From: Ignavibacteriaceae bacterium
Lineage (GTDB): Bacteria; Bacteroidota; Ignavibacteria; Ignavibacteriales; Ignavibacteriaceae
Reading direction: 5' to 3'
Assembly (NCBI GenBank): GCA_013388525.1
Contig: JACAFA010000227.1
Location: 1-46,767 of the forward strand
Length of the DNA: 46,767 bases
Made by a program: the position numbers and the translations under genes. Positions 26,887 through 34,869 of this stretch are shown piece by piece (the stretch's first letter is position 1; each line of letters begins with the position of its first letter). Under the pieces are notes generated by a model. That model did not search any database. It had not been told where the DNA came from and saw only the letters and a program-made list of their open reading frames with translations.

Positions 26887-28230
26887 TTATTTAACGCCTG
26901 GTGTCTTTGGTCTGACTGTAGCAGTTTCTGCTGATACTAAAGTTAATGCAATCATTATAACCATTATTATCATTGCAATAACAACTTGAATTAATTCTAT
27001 TAAATTTTTTAATCTGTAAACCGTTTCACTTTCATAATAATTTGCAAGTTGCAGTGCAGTATTCTTTATCGTACCGGATTCTTCACCTGAGTGAATACGT
27101 GATAGTGCTGTATCTGTAAATACACCGGAGGCTTCAAATGCATCTGTAACACCAACACCCTTTTTCAGCATAAGTGGAATCGCCACAGATTTTATCCTTT
27201 CTTCAAAATAAGTATTGCCGGTAGCTTCTGCTGCTATTCTTATTGGTTCAATGCTTTCAGCAGAGCCATGATAAAGTGTGTAAAATACCCGGCAGAAAAC
27301 TTCAATTAATGTTTTATGAATAAGTGAACCGAGCACGGGTAATTTTAATAAATATTGATCAAATAGTAATCTGCCCTTTTTTGTTCTGACAAATTGAAAT
27401 AAGGCAATAGGCGGAATAAAAATAACACTTGCAATTAACCAGGGATGGGCTACCAAAAAATCACTCATTTTTAATGTAAAGGCAGTCATAGGCGGTAACT
27501 CAATTCCAAACCTGACAAACAGTTTTGCTGTTTCCGGAAAAATGTATCCAACGTAAAACAGAACAGCCAGGAAAAGTACAAAAAGAGTAACCATAGGTGT
27601 GATCAATGCGCTTCTTAAACTTTTTCTAAACTCCTGTCGTCTCTCAAGGAACTTTGCTGTTGCTTTATAAATTTCTGCCATGTTACCACTTTTTGAAGCA
27701 AGTCCTAACATATATGCAGTAAACTTTCCAAACACGTGCTGATATTTCAAAAATGTAGCTTCAGAATCTGCGCCTTTTCTTAAATCATTGCTTATTTCTT
27801 TTAACGTATTTTTCAGAGTTGCATTTTGAGTGTCATTAATAAGTAAAGTAAGTATTTCTCCATAAGCAAGCTTTTGTTCAAGAAGTTCAGCGCTGATCTT
27901 TACATAAGTAACAATCTCAGAATGCGGAGGTTTGGATTGAATATCAAATAACTTTTTGTTAATTGATAAGACTTTATATCCAAGTCTTGCTAAAGCGTCT
28001 TCAACCTCTTTCTTACTAAAAGCTTTTTGTTCCCCTCTGAGAGGTTTTTCTTTTCCCTTTCTGGCGCGATATAAATAGGTTGATTTTTTTTGAATGTCAC
28101 TTAACTTCAACTGATTTTTTTCAGCGAGCTTTTGAATTTTCTTTTTCCCCTCTGCTGCAGTGTTGGCAGTAACAGTTCCTGTTATTGTCTGCCCGTTTAG
28201 TTTTTGTGCTGTAAATTTGAACTCAACCAT
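26887..28230 (-). CDS. pilC: PilC/GspF inner-membrane platform protein
   Basis: 447 residues. The N-terminal 115 residues resemble the GspF amino region (FKFTAQKLNGQTITGTVTAN, then EVEDALARLGYKVLSI), apparently with two short alpha/beta units where one is usual. Two T2SSF helical domains follow (about 125-245 and 290-420), each ending in membrane helices (about 205-228, 260-280, 412-432). The second half carries GVGVTDAFEASGVF and IHSGEESGTIKNT, the family's cytoplasmic motif. PilC anchors the pilus base and couples the PilB and PilT motors to pilin subunits. The stop lies 18 bases before pilB. A 213-base gap with a strong terminator separates it from the pilin genes. Confidence 0.93.
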   Translation of the reverse strand: MVEFKFTAQKLNGQTITGTVTANTAAEGKKKIQKLAEKNQLKLSDIQKKSTYLYRARKGKEKPLRGEQKAFSKKEVEDALARLGYKVLSINKKLFDIQSKPPHSEIVTYVKISAELLEQKLAYGEILTLLINDTQNATLKNTLKEISNDLRKGADSEATFLKYQHVFGKFTAYMLGLASKSGNMAEIYKATAKFLERRQEFRKSLRSALITPMVTLFVLFLAVLFYVGYIFPETAKLFVRFGIELPPMTAFTLKMSDFLVAHPWLIASVIFIPPIALFQFVRTKKGRLLFDQYLLKLPVLGSLIHKTLIEVFCRVFYTLYHGSAESIEPIRIAAEATGNTYFEERIKSVAIPLMLKKGVGVTDAFEASGVFTDTALSRIHSGEESGTIKNTALQLANYYESETVYRLKNLIELIQVVIAMIIMVIMIALTLVSAETATVRPKTPGVK

Positions 28231-28361
28231 TTTCCACTCTTATTTAATGACAATTTTGTTTCAATTCCTACGTCAAATTTGGTTCCGAAAATTTCTTTAG
28301 ATTTTTGTTGTAATCGCAGGATTTAATTTTATTAATGATGTAAAAATTCATTTAAAAAAGT

Positions 28362-28392
28362 AAAGGCTGCAATATTTACTACTGCAGCCTTT
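28362..28392 (-). terminator. Rho-independent terminator after pilin genes
   Basis: AAAGGCTGCA (28362-28371) pairs with TGCAGCCTTT (28383-28392), a perfect 10-bp stem with an 11-base loop. On the minus strand it is followed within two bases by a run of six T. It sits 51 bases past the second pilin stop and before pilC, so it would let the pilins be made in excess over the machine genes. Confidence 0.85.
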
Positions 28393-28443
28393 CCAGAATT
28401 AACTTTTATATTGAGTTAATCGCTGATAGTTTTTACTCAACAA

Positions 28444-28836
28444 TTAATTAATTACTGTAGTAATCTCAGTTGGTGTAACTGTTGTTTCAACTGTCCAGGT
28501 GTAACCTGTGGTTGTAAGTGGTGTTCCGGTTATTGTAACTTCCTGAGCCTGTACATCAGCTGTGTAAGTACCATTAGCTGTAGACTGCAGTGAAACTGGA
28601 ATAGTCCATGCAACACCATTTGGTCCAGTACCATCAAATGTATTTGCACCACCGCCCATTGATCCAGGCTTTTTGTAATGCTGCTGTGCCATAGCACCGA
28701 GGTTAGTACAATCAGATACGATACCATCTTTAGTTGACTCTTCAGCGTTTGCGTTGAAAAGATTTATACCTACAACAACTGCGATACCTACTATGATAAC
28801 GCCAAGAACGATTAAGAGAAGCTGTTGCTGACCCAT
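28444..28836 (-). CDS. Pilin-like protein with Met-Gly leader (second of tandem pair)
   Basis: 130 residues. The start MGQQQLL is followed by an uninterrupted hydrophobic helix to about residue 28, then an amphipathic stretch (AMAQQHYKKP) and a Gly-rich GSMGGGANTF motif, then a small beta-rich domain rich in Thr ending TTVIN. This is pilin architecture: N-terminal polymerisation helix and short globular head, only about half the usual head size. A prepilin peptidase would have to cut after G2, leaving a one-residue-plus-Met leader, and the normal Glu5 is Leu. The ATG at 28836 is preceded by AGGAG at good spacing. It shares length, N-terminus and the YKKPxxxGGGxNxF motif with the upstream neighbour. 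Major or minor role cannot be told from sequence. Confidence 0.8.
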   Translation of the reverse strand: MGQQQLLLIVLGVIIVGIAVVVGINLFNANAEESTKDGIVSDCTNLGAMAQQHYKKPGSMGGGANTFDGTGPNGVAWTIPVSLQSTANGTYTADVQAQEVTITGTPLTTTGYTWTVETTVTPTEITTVIN

Positions 28837-28894
28837 TTTTTACTCCTTGTATTTGTTAGTGTTTAGTTAGTTATGTGTTAAAGTGATTTATGAA

Positions 28895-29275
28895 TTAGTT
28901 AATTACGATTGTATAAAATTCACTTGGTGTTACTACTGTCTCAACTTTTATTGAATCATTTCCTGTTACTACCTCACTTCCTGTGCCAGTTATTCTTACT
29001 TCCTGAGCCTGCACATCTGCGGTAAAGGTACCATTAAAAGTTGCTACCATATGAGGAGATATTTGCCAATTTTCGAATGAATTTCCTCCACCACCAAGTT
29101 CCTGCGGCTTTTTGTAATATTGTATTGCCATAGCTGCTAAACTTGATGTTTGCTCAATCAATAAATCTCTCTTTTGTTCTATAGCATTACTTTTGAACAA
29201 TTCAATAGAGACAGCAATAGCAATCGCTATAATTATAAGTGCCAATACTATCATCAAAAGTTGCTGCTGACCCAC
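28895..29275 (-). CDS. Pilin-like protein with Met-Gly leader (first of tandem pair)
   Basis: 126 residues, paralogous to the next gene. It begins MGQQQLL, has a hydrophobic helix to about residue 28, then AIQYYKKPQELGGGGNSF and a short beta-rich head ending TIVIN. The shared terminal and central motifs (ADVQAQEV-ITGT in both) show recent duplication with divergence in the outer loops. There is no charged leader, no FTLIE consensus and no Glu5. The start is GTG at 29275 in a weaker ribosome-binding context than its neighbour, so the second gene may be made in greater amount. It is the promoter-proximal gene of the pilus region; 480 bases of non-coding DNA lie upstream. Confidence 0.8.
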   Translation of the reverse strand: MGQQQLLMIVLALIIIAIAIAVSIELFKSNAIEQKRDLLIEQTSSLAAMAIQYYKKPQELGGGGNSFENWQISPHMVATFNGTFTADVQAQEVRITGTGSEVVTGNDSIKVETVVTPSEFYTIVIN

Positions 29276-29755
29276 TGCTTAAAAATCCTTTTTAATTTTT
29301 TCTAAGTATGTCCGAAAAAATATGCCAAGCTTGTTTAAGACAACTTTCCTTCTAATTTTTAAGCAAAATTGACGATATTTATGACGCGGGTAAGATTTAC
29401 AAGTAATTATTTCAAATAAGGTTGTTGTTGGCAGGACTTATACTTTGTTAAAAAAGGCAATGAAATATCAAGCGTTCATTTTGCCGTTAGAGAATTTGAA
29501 CGCAAAATAACATATTGAAGTAAGTAAGTTTTCGGAAACTAATTCAAATCAAAAGCGAGTTTATCCTTCAATAATTTTTCTGTGTAATTATTACAATTAT
29601 TTTATGTAATTATAACAAAGATGAGATGGAAAGGCTTTTATTTTATTTACAAGAAGAATTTCCTGTGGAAAATTTACTTTAATTTTTAAAACCGACAAAC
29701 TCAGCGTTTCTAAATCTAAAGGGAAATTCTACTGAGAAGTATAAGTAAATTTTAT
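29276..29755. other. 480-base intergenic region upstream of the pilin genes
   Basis: No open frame with coding character is visible. The region holds the aspS 3' flank, two 13-base near-palindromes (29583-29617), a 7-bp hairpin GCGTTCA/TGAACGC (29472-29478 with 29497-29503), and two weak sigma-54-like matches reading toward the pilins: TGGCA-N8-TTCG (29327-29312) and GGCA-N8-CGC (29485-29472). Both depart from the TGGCAC-N5-TTGC consensus. A long upstream region of this kind fits a regulated pilin promoter. Confidence 0.5.
29583..29617. promoter_or_regulatory. Tandem palindromic operator-like boxes upstream of pilin genes
   Basis: TGTAATTATTACA (29583-29595) is a perfect palindrome. TGTAATTATAACA (29605-29617) differs at one base. 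Their centres are 22 bases apart, two helical turns, so dimers would bind on the same DNA face. They lie about 310 bases upstream of the first pilin start, a distance suited to an enhancer-type activator site, and 139 bases past the aspS stop. No binding protein can be assigned. Confidence 0.45.
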
Positions 29756-31579
29756 TCAGTTCTCGATCTTTATATGTAATTCCCTTAACTGCTCTTCACT
29801 TACCGGGGAAGGACATTCATCCATTAACGACATAGCGCTTGCAGTTTTGGGGAATGCAATTGTATCTCTGATTGAATCAACATCTGCAAATAACATCACC
29901 ATCCTGTCAAAACCGAAAGCAATTCCACCGTGCGGCGGCGCACCAAATTTAAATGCATTCATCAGGAATCCGAATTTCTGCTGGGCTTCTTCATCAGTTA
30001 TTCCGAGAGCTTTAAACATTTTTGCCTGAAGTTCTGAGTTGTGAATTCTAATACTTCCGCCAGCAATTTCGTTTCCGTTCAGCACCAAATCATACGCCTG
30101 AGCTTTTATTCTTCCGGGATCTTTTTCCAACAAATCAACTTCATCCAGCTTTGGTGACGTAAATGGATGATGCATAGCATAAAATCTTTTTGTCTCTTCA
30201 TCCCATTCAAATAATGGAAAATCCGTAACCCATATAAGTGATGGCGGAGTCTCTTTTTTTATAATCTCCAGTCTTTTGGCAAGTTCAAGTCTTAAAGAAC
30301 CCATTTGATTGAGAGTCGATTTTGTTTCGCCGGCAAGTATAAGTATCAAATCAAGTGGTTTTGCTTCAAGCATTGATATAAGGTTTTTCTTTTCTTCTTC
30401 AGATAAAAACTTTGCGGTTGGCGAATCAATTCCATTCTCCTGAACCTTAAACCAGACCAGTCCTTTGGCTCCAAGTTTTTTTACAAAATCAGTTAATCCG
30501 TCAATCTGGTTTCTGCTGAAAGTTGCGCAACCCTGTGCAACTAATCCTGCAACAATACCCTTTTTATGGTTGATAGTTTCTTTAATTCCATCTTCCATTG
30601 TAATAGCTTCTTTAAAGACTTTGAACTCAGTTTGATTGAAAACCTGGTTTAAAGTATGTATTTGCATTCCAAATCTAAGATCGGGTTTATCACTTCCGTA
30701 TTTCAATATTGCTTCTTCATAAGATAAACGATTAATCGGAATGGTTAAATCAATATTCCAAATTTCTTTAAATAGCAGTTTCATCAATCCTTCAACAATT
30801 GTAAAAATTTGTTCCTGAGTAATGAAAGACATTTCTACATCAATCTGTGTAAATTCCGGCTGGCGGTCTGCTCTTAAATCTTCATCCCGGAAACATTTTA
30901 CAATCTGGAAATAACGATCAAATCCCGACACCATCAGAAGCTGCTTATATTGCTGCGGTGATTGCGGAAGTGCATAAAATTTTCCTTTATGAATTCTGCT
31001 TGGAACCAGATAATCCCGGGCACCTTCCGGAGTGCTTTTCATTAGTACTGGAGTTTCAACTTCAACAAAATTATTTTGGTCAAAATACTTTCGGACCAAT
31101 TGATACATTCTATGCCGTAGCAGCAAAACTTTCTGCAAGGCAGGTCTTCGTAAATCGAGGTATCTGTATTTCAATCTTAAATCTTCAAAAGCATCTGTTT
31201 CATCTTTAATTGCGAATGGTGGTGTTTCGGCTTCATTTAGTATGATTAATTTATCAGCCAGCACATCAACTTCACCAGTTGGCATATCTTTATTTATGGC
31301 ATCTTCAGGTCTTTTTCTCACAATACCTTCAACTGATATAACGAATTCGCTCCTTAATTTTTTTGCGAGTTCATAAGCATCTTTATTAGTATCCGGTTCT
31401 GAAGTTTGATCGCTTTGGGAAAAAACTACCTGAGTAATTCCATATCTATCTCTTAACCAGATGAAAATTAATCCACCGAGGTCTCTTCTTCTATCCACCC
31501 AGCCATTGAGAACCACTTTTTCTCCTACATTTTTCTCTCTGAGTTCTCCGCAGGTGTGTGTACGAATATTAAAAGTCAT
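29756..31579 (-). CDS. aspS: Aspartyl-tRNA synthetase
   Basis: 607 residues from ATG 31579; a TTG two codons upstream (31585) is closer to the GGAG site and remains possible. Bacterial AspRS layout: an OB-fold anticodon-binding domain (1-110, RTHTCGEL, GWVDRRRDLGGLIF), class II catalytic core with motif 2 FRDEDLRADRQPEF, the bacterial GAD insertion (about 290-420), and motif 3 in GGIAFGFDRMVML. It charges tRNA-Asp in the cytosol. It is a single gene divergent from pyrimidine-nucleoside phosphorylase with about 150 bases between; no Bacteroidetes-type promoter is evident there. The protein length is normal and nothing appears missing. Confidence 0.97.
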   Translation of the reverse strand: MTFNIRTHTCGELREKNVGEKVVLNGWVDRRRDLGGLIFIWLRDRYGITQVVFSQSDQTSEPDTNKDAYELAKKLRSEFVISVEGIVRKRPEDAINKDMPTGEVDVLADKLIILNEAETPPFAIKDETDAFEDLRLKYRYLDLRRPALQKVLLLRHRMYQLVRKYFDQNNFVEVETPVLMKSTPEGARDYLVPSRIHKGKFYALPQSPQQYKQLLMVSGFDRYFQIVKCFRDEDLRADRQPEFTQIDVEMSFITQEQIFTIVEGLMKLLFKEIWNIDLTIPINRLSYEEAILKYGSDKPDLRFGMQIHTLNQVFNQTEFKVFKEAITMEDGIKETINHKKGIVAGLVAQGCATFSRNQIDGLTDFVKKLGAKGLVWFKVQENGIDSPTAKFLSEEEKKNLISMLEAKPLDLILILAGETKSTLNQMGSLRLELAKRLEIIKKETPPSLIWVTDFPLFEWDEETKRFYAMHHPFTSPKLDEVDLLEKDPGRIKAQAYDLVLNGNEIAGGSIRIHNSELQAKMFKALGITDEEAQQKFGFLMNAFKFGAPPHGGIAFGFDRMVMLFADVDSIRDTIAFPKTASAMSLMDECPSPVSEEQLRELHIKIEN

Positions 31580-31728
31580 AAACAAATTTTCTCCATAATC
31601 GATTAATGAGAGCGAAAATTAATCATTACAAAAAGGGTAAACAAATAATAAGCGAGAAAAGCACAAGATGATTAATAAGCAAGAGTAACTGACTTCACTA
31701 AAAATTCATTTCTTCGTAAGTTTCAGTG

Positions 31729-33033
31729 ATGAACACTGTCGAATTAATAAAGAATAAAAGAGATGGAAAATCGCTAAGTGCCGCAGAAATAAATTTTCTT
31801 ATCCGGGAATACACAAAAGGGAAAATTCCTGATTACCAATTCTCTGCCCTGCTGATGGCTGTCCTTTTAAACGGGATGAATTCAGAAGAAACTTCTGCCC
31901 TTACAAATTCAATGCTGAACAGTGGAAAAATCATTGATCTTTCTTCAATTAAAGGTTACAAGGTTGATAAACATTCAACGGGTGGAGTTGGGGATAAAAC
32001 ATCATTAATCATCGCACCAATTGCTGCCGCTGCTGGAATTTATGTTCCAATGATTTCGGGAAGAGGATTAGGTCATACTGGTGGAACGCTTGATAAACTT
32101 GAGTCTATACCTGGCTTTAGAACAGATTTGAATCTCGCTAAAGCAATAAAAGTTCTGAAGAAGTGTAAGGCCGTACTAATCGGACAAACAAAAGAAATTG
32201 CACCGGCAGATAAAATGATTTATGCACTCAGGGATGTTACTGCAACCGTTGAATCAATTCCTCTTATTACTGCCAGCATCATGAGTAAAAAGCTTGCTGA
32301 AGGAATTAGCGGACTCGTACTTGATGTCAAAACAGGCAATGGTGCTTTTATGAAAAGTTATTCTGAATCAATTAATCTTGCCAATTCATTAATTAATACA
32401 GCTAAATCATTCAACAAAAATGTTATTGCTTTTATTACCGATATGAATCAGCCGCTTGGAAATTACATTGGTAACTGGCTGGAAGTTTATGAATCTATTC
32501 AGGTTCTTCAAGGAAAGATTAAAAATGATTTATATTACCTATCTATAAAACTTGCAGCTGCAATGATATATCTTGGTAAGAAAGCAAAAACTCTTAAAGA
32601 AGGCGAGAGTATTGCCAAAGAAAAAATTATCAACGGCGAAGCGTTTAGAAAGTTTTGGGAAATTGTGAAACTTCAGGGGGGTAATGTTTATTATATTCTG
32701 AATCCGGATATATACCCAAAATCAAAATTCATAAAGAAAATCCGATTTACACAAAGTGGATATTTGAATGCAATGAACACATATCAGATTGGTATGGCAT
32801 CGCTTGAGCTTGGTGCAGGTCGAAGAACGAAAGAAGAAAAGATTGATCCAAAAGCAGGAATAATACTGTATAAAAAAACGGGAGATAAAGTTAAGAGCGG
32901 AGAAGTTTTCTGTGAACTTCACTCTGATTCAAAAATCAAAATTAAAGTTGCTGAACAAATAATGCTTGATTCACTAAAAATATCCCTGTCAAGACCAGTA
33001 TTGCCAAAACTGATTAAAAAAATAATTAAATAG
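31729..33033 (+). CDS. pdp: Pyrimidine-nucleoside (thymidine) phosphorylase
   Basis: 434 residues from ATG 31729; an adjacent GTG at 31726 is an alternative start. Motifs: KHSTGGVGDKTS (phosphate binding), SGRGLGHTGGTLDKLES (family signature) and a C-terminal biotinyl-like domain (about 345-430, GIILYKKTGDKVKSGE). It splits uridine or thymidine with phosphate to base plus (deoxy)ribose-1-phosphate for salvage. Monofunctional DeoA and bifunctional Pdp cannot be told apart safely by eye; the length fits the Gram-positive-type Pdp. Followed after 44 bases by the SPFH gene with its own strong ribosome-binding site. Confidence 0.95.
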   Translation: MNTVELIKNKRDGKSLSAAEINFLIREYTKGKIPDYQFSALLMAVLLNGMNSEETSALTNSMLNSGKIIDLSSIKGYKVDKHSTGGVGDKTSLIIAPIAAAAGIYVPMISGRGLGHTGGTLDKLESIPGFRTDLNLAKAIKVLKKCKAVLIGQTKEIAPADKMIYALRDVTATVESIPLITASIMSKKLAEGISGLVLDVKTGNGAFMKSYSESINLANSLINTAKSFNKNVIAFITDMNQPLGNYIGNWLEVYESIQVLQGKIKNDLYYLSIKLAAAMIYLGKKAKTLKEGESIAKEKIINGEAFRKFWEIVKLQGGNVYYILNPDIYPKSKFIKKIRFTQSGYLNAMNTYQIGMASLELGAGRRTKEEKIDPKAGIILYKKTGDKVKSGEVFCELHSDSKIKIKVAEQIMLDSLKISLSRPVLPKLIKKIIK

Positions 33034-33077
33034 AAAAAAGTTTTCGTCAATAAAATTAATTAAAGGAGAAGTTTGCT

Positions 33078-33950
33078 ATGTTATTCTTAATTGCTTTAAT
33101 TGCTGCTATAGTTGCTTTCTTTGTTTATATAAATGCAAAGAAAAGATTCCAAAAATCCGAAGCCACATTTGCAATGTTTGGATTGTTAATTGCATTATTT
33201 ATTGCATTACTACAATTTTTTACAGTCATTCCCGCTGGTCATACTGGTGTGATAGATTTTCTTGGTTATGTAAGTGATAACACTTTAAAGCCCGGAGTGA
33301 ACATCGTTAACCCGATGGCTAATGTTGAAAAGCTGAGCATAAAAACTCAGGAACTGAAAGAAATGATGAATGTTCCTTCACAGGAAGGTCTTGGTGTTGA
33401 ATTGGAAATCAGTTTATTATTCAGACTTAATTCTGAAAAAGCAAACGAAATTTATAAAACTGTCGGTCCTAATTATGTAGATATAATTCTGGTTCCACAA
33501 TTTAGATCTGTGGTAAGAGGCGTTACTGCAAGATATGAAGCTAAAGCGTTATACACAGCTTCAAGAGAAAAACTCGCTGGAGAAATTGTTGAAGAATTGG
33601 AAAAACTTGTTGGTCCACGTGGAATTACAATTGAACAGGCACCGCTCAGACAAATAAAACTTCCTTCACGCCTGACTCAGTCCATTGAGGAGAAACTTCA
33701 GGCAGAACAAGAAAGTCAGAGAATGGCATTCATTCTGAAAAAGGAAGAACAGGAAGCAGACAGAAAGAGAATTGAAGCGAAAGGTATTGCAGATTTCCAG
33801 GAAATTGTTTCCAAGGGGATCAGTGAACAGCTTCTGAAGTGGAAAGGAATTGAAGCAACTGAAAAGCTTGCAAATTCTCAAAATTCTAAAGTTGTTATAA
33901 TTGGTTCGGGGAAAGATGGTCTTCCAATAATACTGGGTTCAGATAAATAA
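33078..33950 (+). CDS. Prohibitin-like SPFH/band 7 membrane protein
   Basis: 290 residues. Two close N-terminal hydrophobic segments (about 1-20 and 28-48) precede an SPFH domain (about 50-215: IPAGHTGVIDFLGYVSDNTLKPGVN, LFRLNSEKANEIY, YEAKALYTASREKL), then a charged coiled coil (EKLQAEQESQRMAFILKKEEQEADRKRIEAK) and a C-terminal tail. The order and length match bacterial prohibitins, which form ring or cage assemblies in the inner membrane and often restrain membrane proteases such as FtsH. The ATG at 33078 follows AAAGGAG. It may be co-transcribed with pdp; the next gene has its own promoter. Confidence 0.93.
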   Translation: MLFLIALIAAIVAFFVYINAKKRFQKSEATFAMFGLLIALFIALLQFFTVIPAGHTGVIDFLGYVSDNTLKPGVNIVNPMANVEKLSIKTQELKEMMNVPSQEGLGVELEISLLFRLNSEKANEIYKTVGPNYVDIILVPQFRSVVRGVTARYEAKALYTASREKLAGEIVEELEKLVGPRGITIEQAPLRQIKLPSRLTQSIEEKLQAEQESQRMAFILKKEEQEADRKRIEAKGIADFQEIVSKGISEQLLKWKGIEATEKLANSQNSKVVIIGSGKDGLPIILGSDK

Positions 33951-33976
33951 TCTGTGTTGTGGGCAGATAGTTTTGC

Positions 33977-34008
33977 TTTGCTATGCGGAAATTCTATTTG
34001 TATTTTTG
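33977..34008 (+). promoter_or_regulatory. Bacteroidetes-type promoter for the heme operon
   Basis: TTTG (33977-33980), 20 bases, then TATTTTTG (34001-34008): an exact fit to the TTTG-N19-21-TAnnTTTG consensus known for the Bacteroidetes primary sigma factor. The start codon of the first heme-operon gene lies 32 bases downstream at 34040. This is the clearest promoter in the window. Confidence 0.7.
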
Positions 34009-34039
34009 AACTTATAAGTCAGAAAACGAAAAGAATTTA

Positions 34040-34864
34040 ATGATAACCGGCATACATACCATCAATATTATCCTGCCAATCTTTTACTTTTGTACTCTGG
34101 CAGTTTATTTCTACGATTTTATTAAAGGGGAAAAGAAGTTAGTAAATATTAAAAGAGTTTTTTTATTTATTACTCTTTTCCTTCACTTAATTTACATTGT
34201 GCTTCGTACAATTGCTTTTGATCATCCGCCGATTACAAATGTATTTGAAATTTTTACCATACTTTCAATTACGATTGCTTTCTCATATTTTCTTGTTGAA
34301 TTGGTTTCCGATATCCGCGGAACCGGACCTTTTATAATAATACTTTCGTTTCTTTTTCAGCTTATTTCATCGCTATTCATTCAGGATTTAACAGAAGTAA
34401 AAGATGTTCTGAGAAGCAATCTTCTTGGTATTCATGTAATAAGTGCGCTGCTTGGTTATTCCGGTTTTACTATTTCGGCAGTTTATGGTTTTCTTTATCT
34501 GATTTTGTATAAAGATATTAAACTCAACAAATTTGGTTTGATATTCAATCGTCTGCCAAATCTTGAAGTTCTGGAAAGATTGAGTTTATACTCAGCTGTG
34601 ATAGGATTCATTGCACTAACAATCGCAATTATAATTGGTGTAATCTGGTTACCGATAGCATTCCCTGACTTTTCATATCTTGATCCAAAACTAGTTGGAA
34701 CTTTACTCGTATGGCTGCTTTATGCCATTGGTATAACGAGCAAGGTACTTGGCAAATGGCGAGGAAAAAAATTAGTTATTCTTTCAGTTTCTGGATTTAT
34801 AGTTGCAATTCTTTCAACTATACTTTCAAACTTTTTAGCTCAGAGTTTTCATTCCTTCTATTAA
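34040..34864 (+). CDS. hemX: HemX/CcsA-like cytochrome c assembly membrane protein
   Basis: 274 residues with about eight membrane helices, of the CcsA/CcmC/HemX superfamily. The fragments RTIAFDHPPITNVFEIF and LGIHVISALLGYSGFTISAVYGFLYLILY place His residues at membrane edges as expected for heme contact. The tryptophan-rich WWxxD signature of true heme-handling CcsA is not evident; HemX homologues lack it too. In Bacillus, hemX stands just before hemA and modulates glutamyl-tRNA reductase level; the same position here, 5 bases before hemA, favours HemX over CcsA. First gene of the operon, behind a Bacteroidetes-type promoter. Confidence 0.82.
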   Translation: MITGIHTINIILPIFYFCTLAVYFYDFIKGEKKLVNIKRVFLFITLFLHLIYIVLRTIAFDHPPITNVFEIFTILSITIAFSYFLVELVSDIRGTGPFIIILSFLFQLISSLFIQDLTEVKDVLRSNLLGIHVISALLGYSGFTISAVYGFLYLILYKDIKLNKFGLIFNRLPNLEVLERLSLYSAVIGFIALTIAIIIGVIWLPIAFPDFSYLDPKLVGTLLVWLLYAIGITSKVLGKWRGKKLVILSVSGFIVAILSTILSNFLAQSFHSFY

Positions 34865-34869
34865 GATTT

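Noticed and set aside
29312..29327. Sigma-54 promoter for the pilin genes (TGGCA-N8-TTCG)
   Set aside because: The -24 half is good but the -12 half lacks the required GC at the right place, so I do not call it as a promoter; the match at 29472-29485 is also poor.
29276..29755. Small RNA gene in the long intergenic region
   Set aside because: Only a weak 7-bp hairpin is visible, with no promoter-terminator pair.
34711..34869. N-terminal extension of hemA
   Set aside because: It overlaps the end of the HemX gene in another frame, has no resemblance to glutamyl-tRNA reductases, and the family N-terminus begins exactly at ATG 34870.
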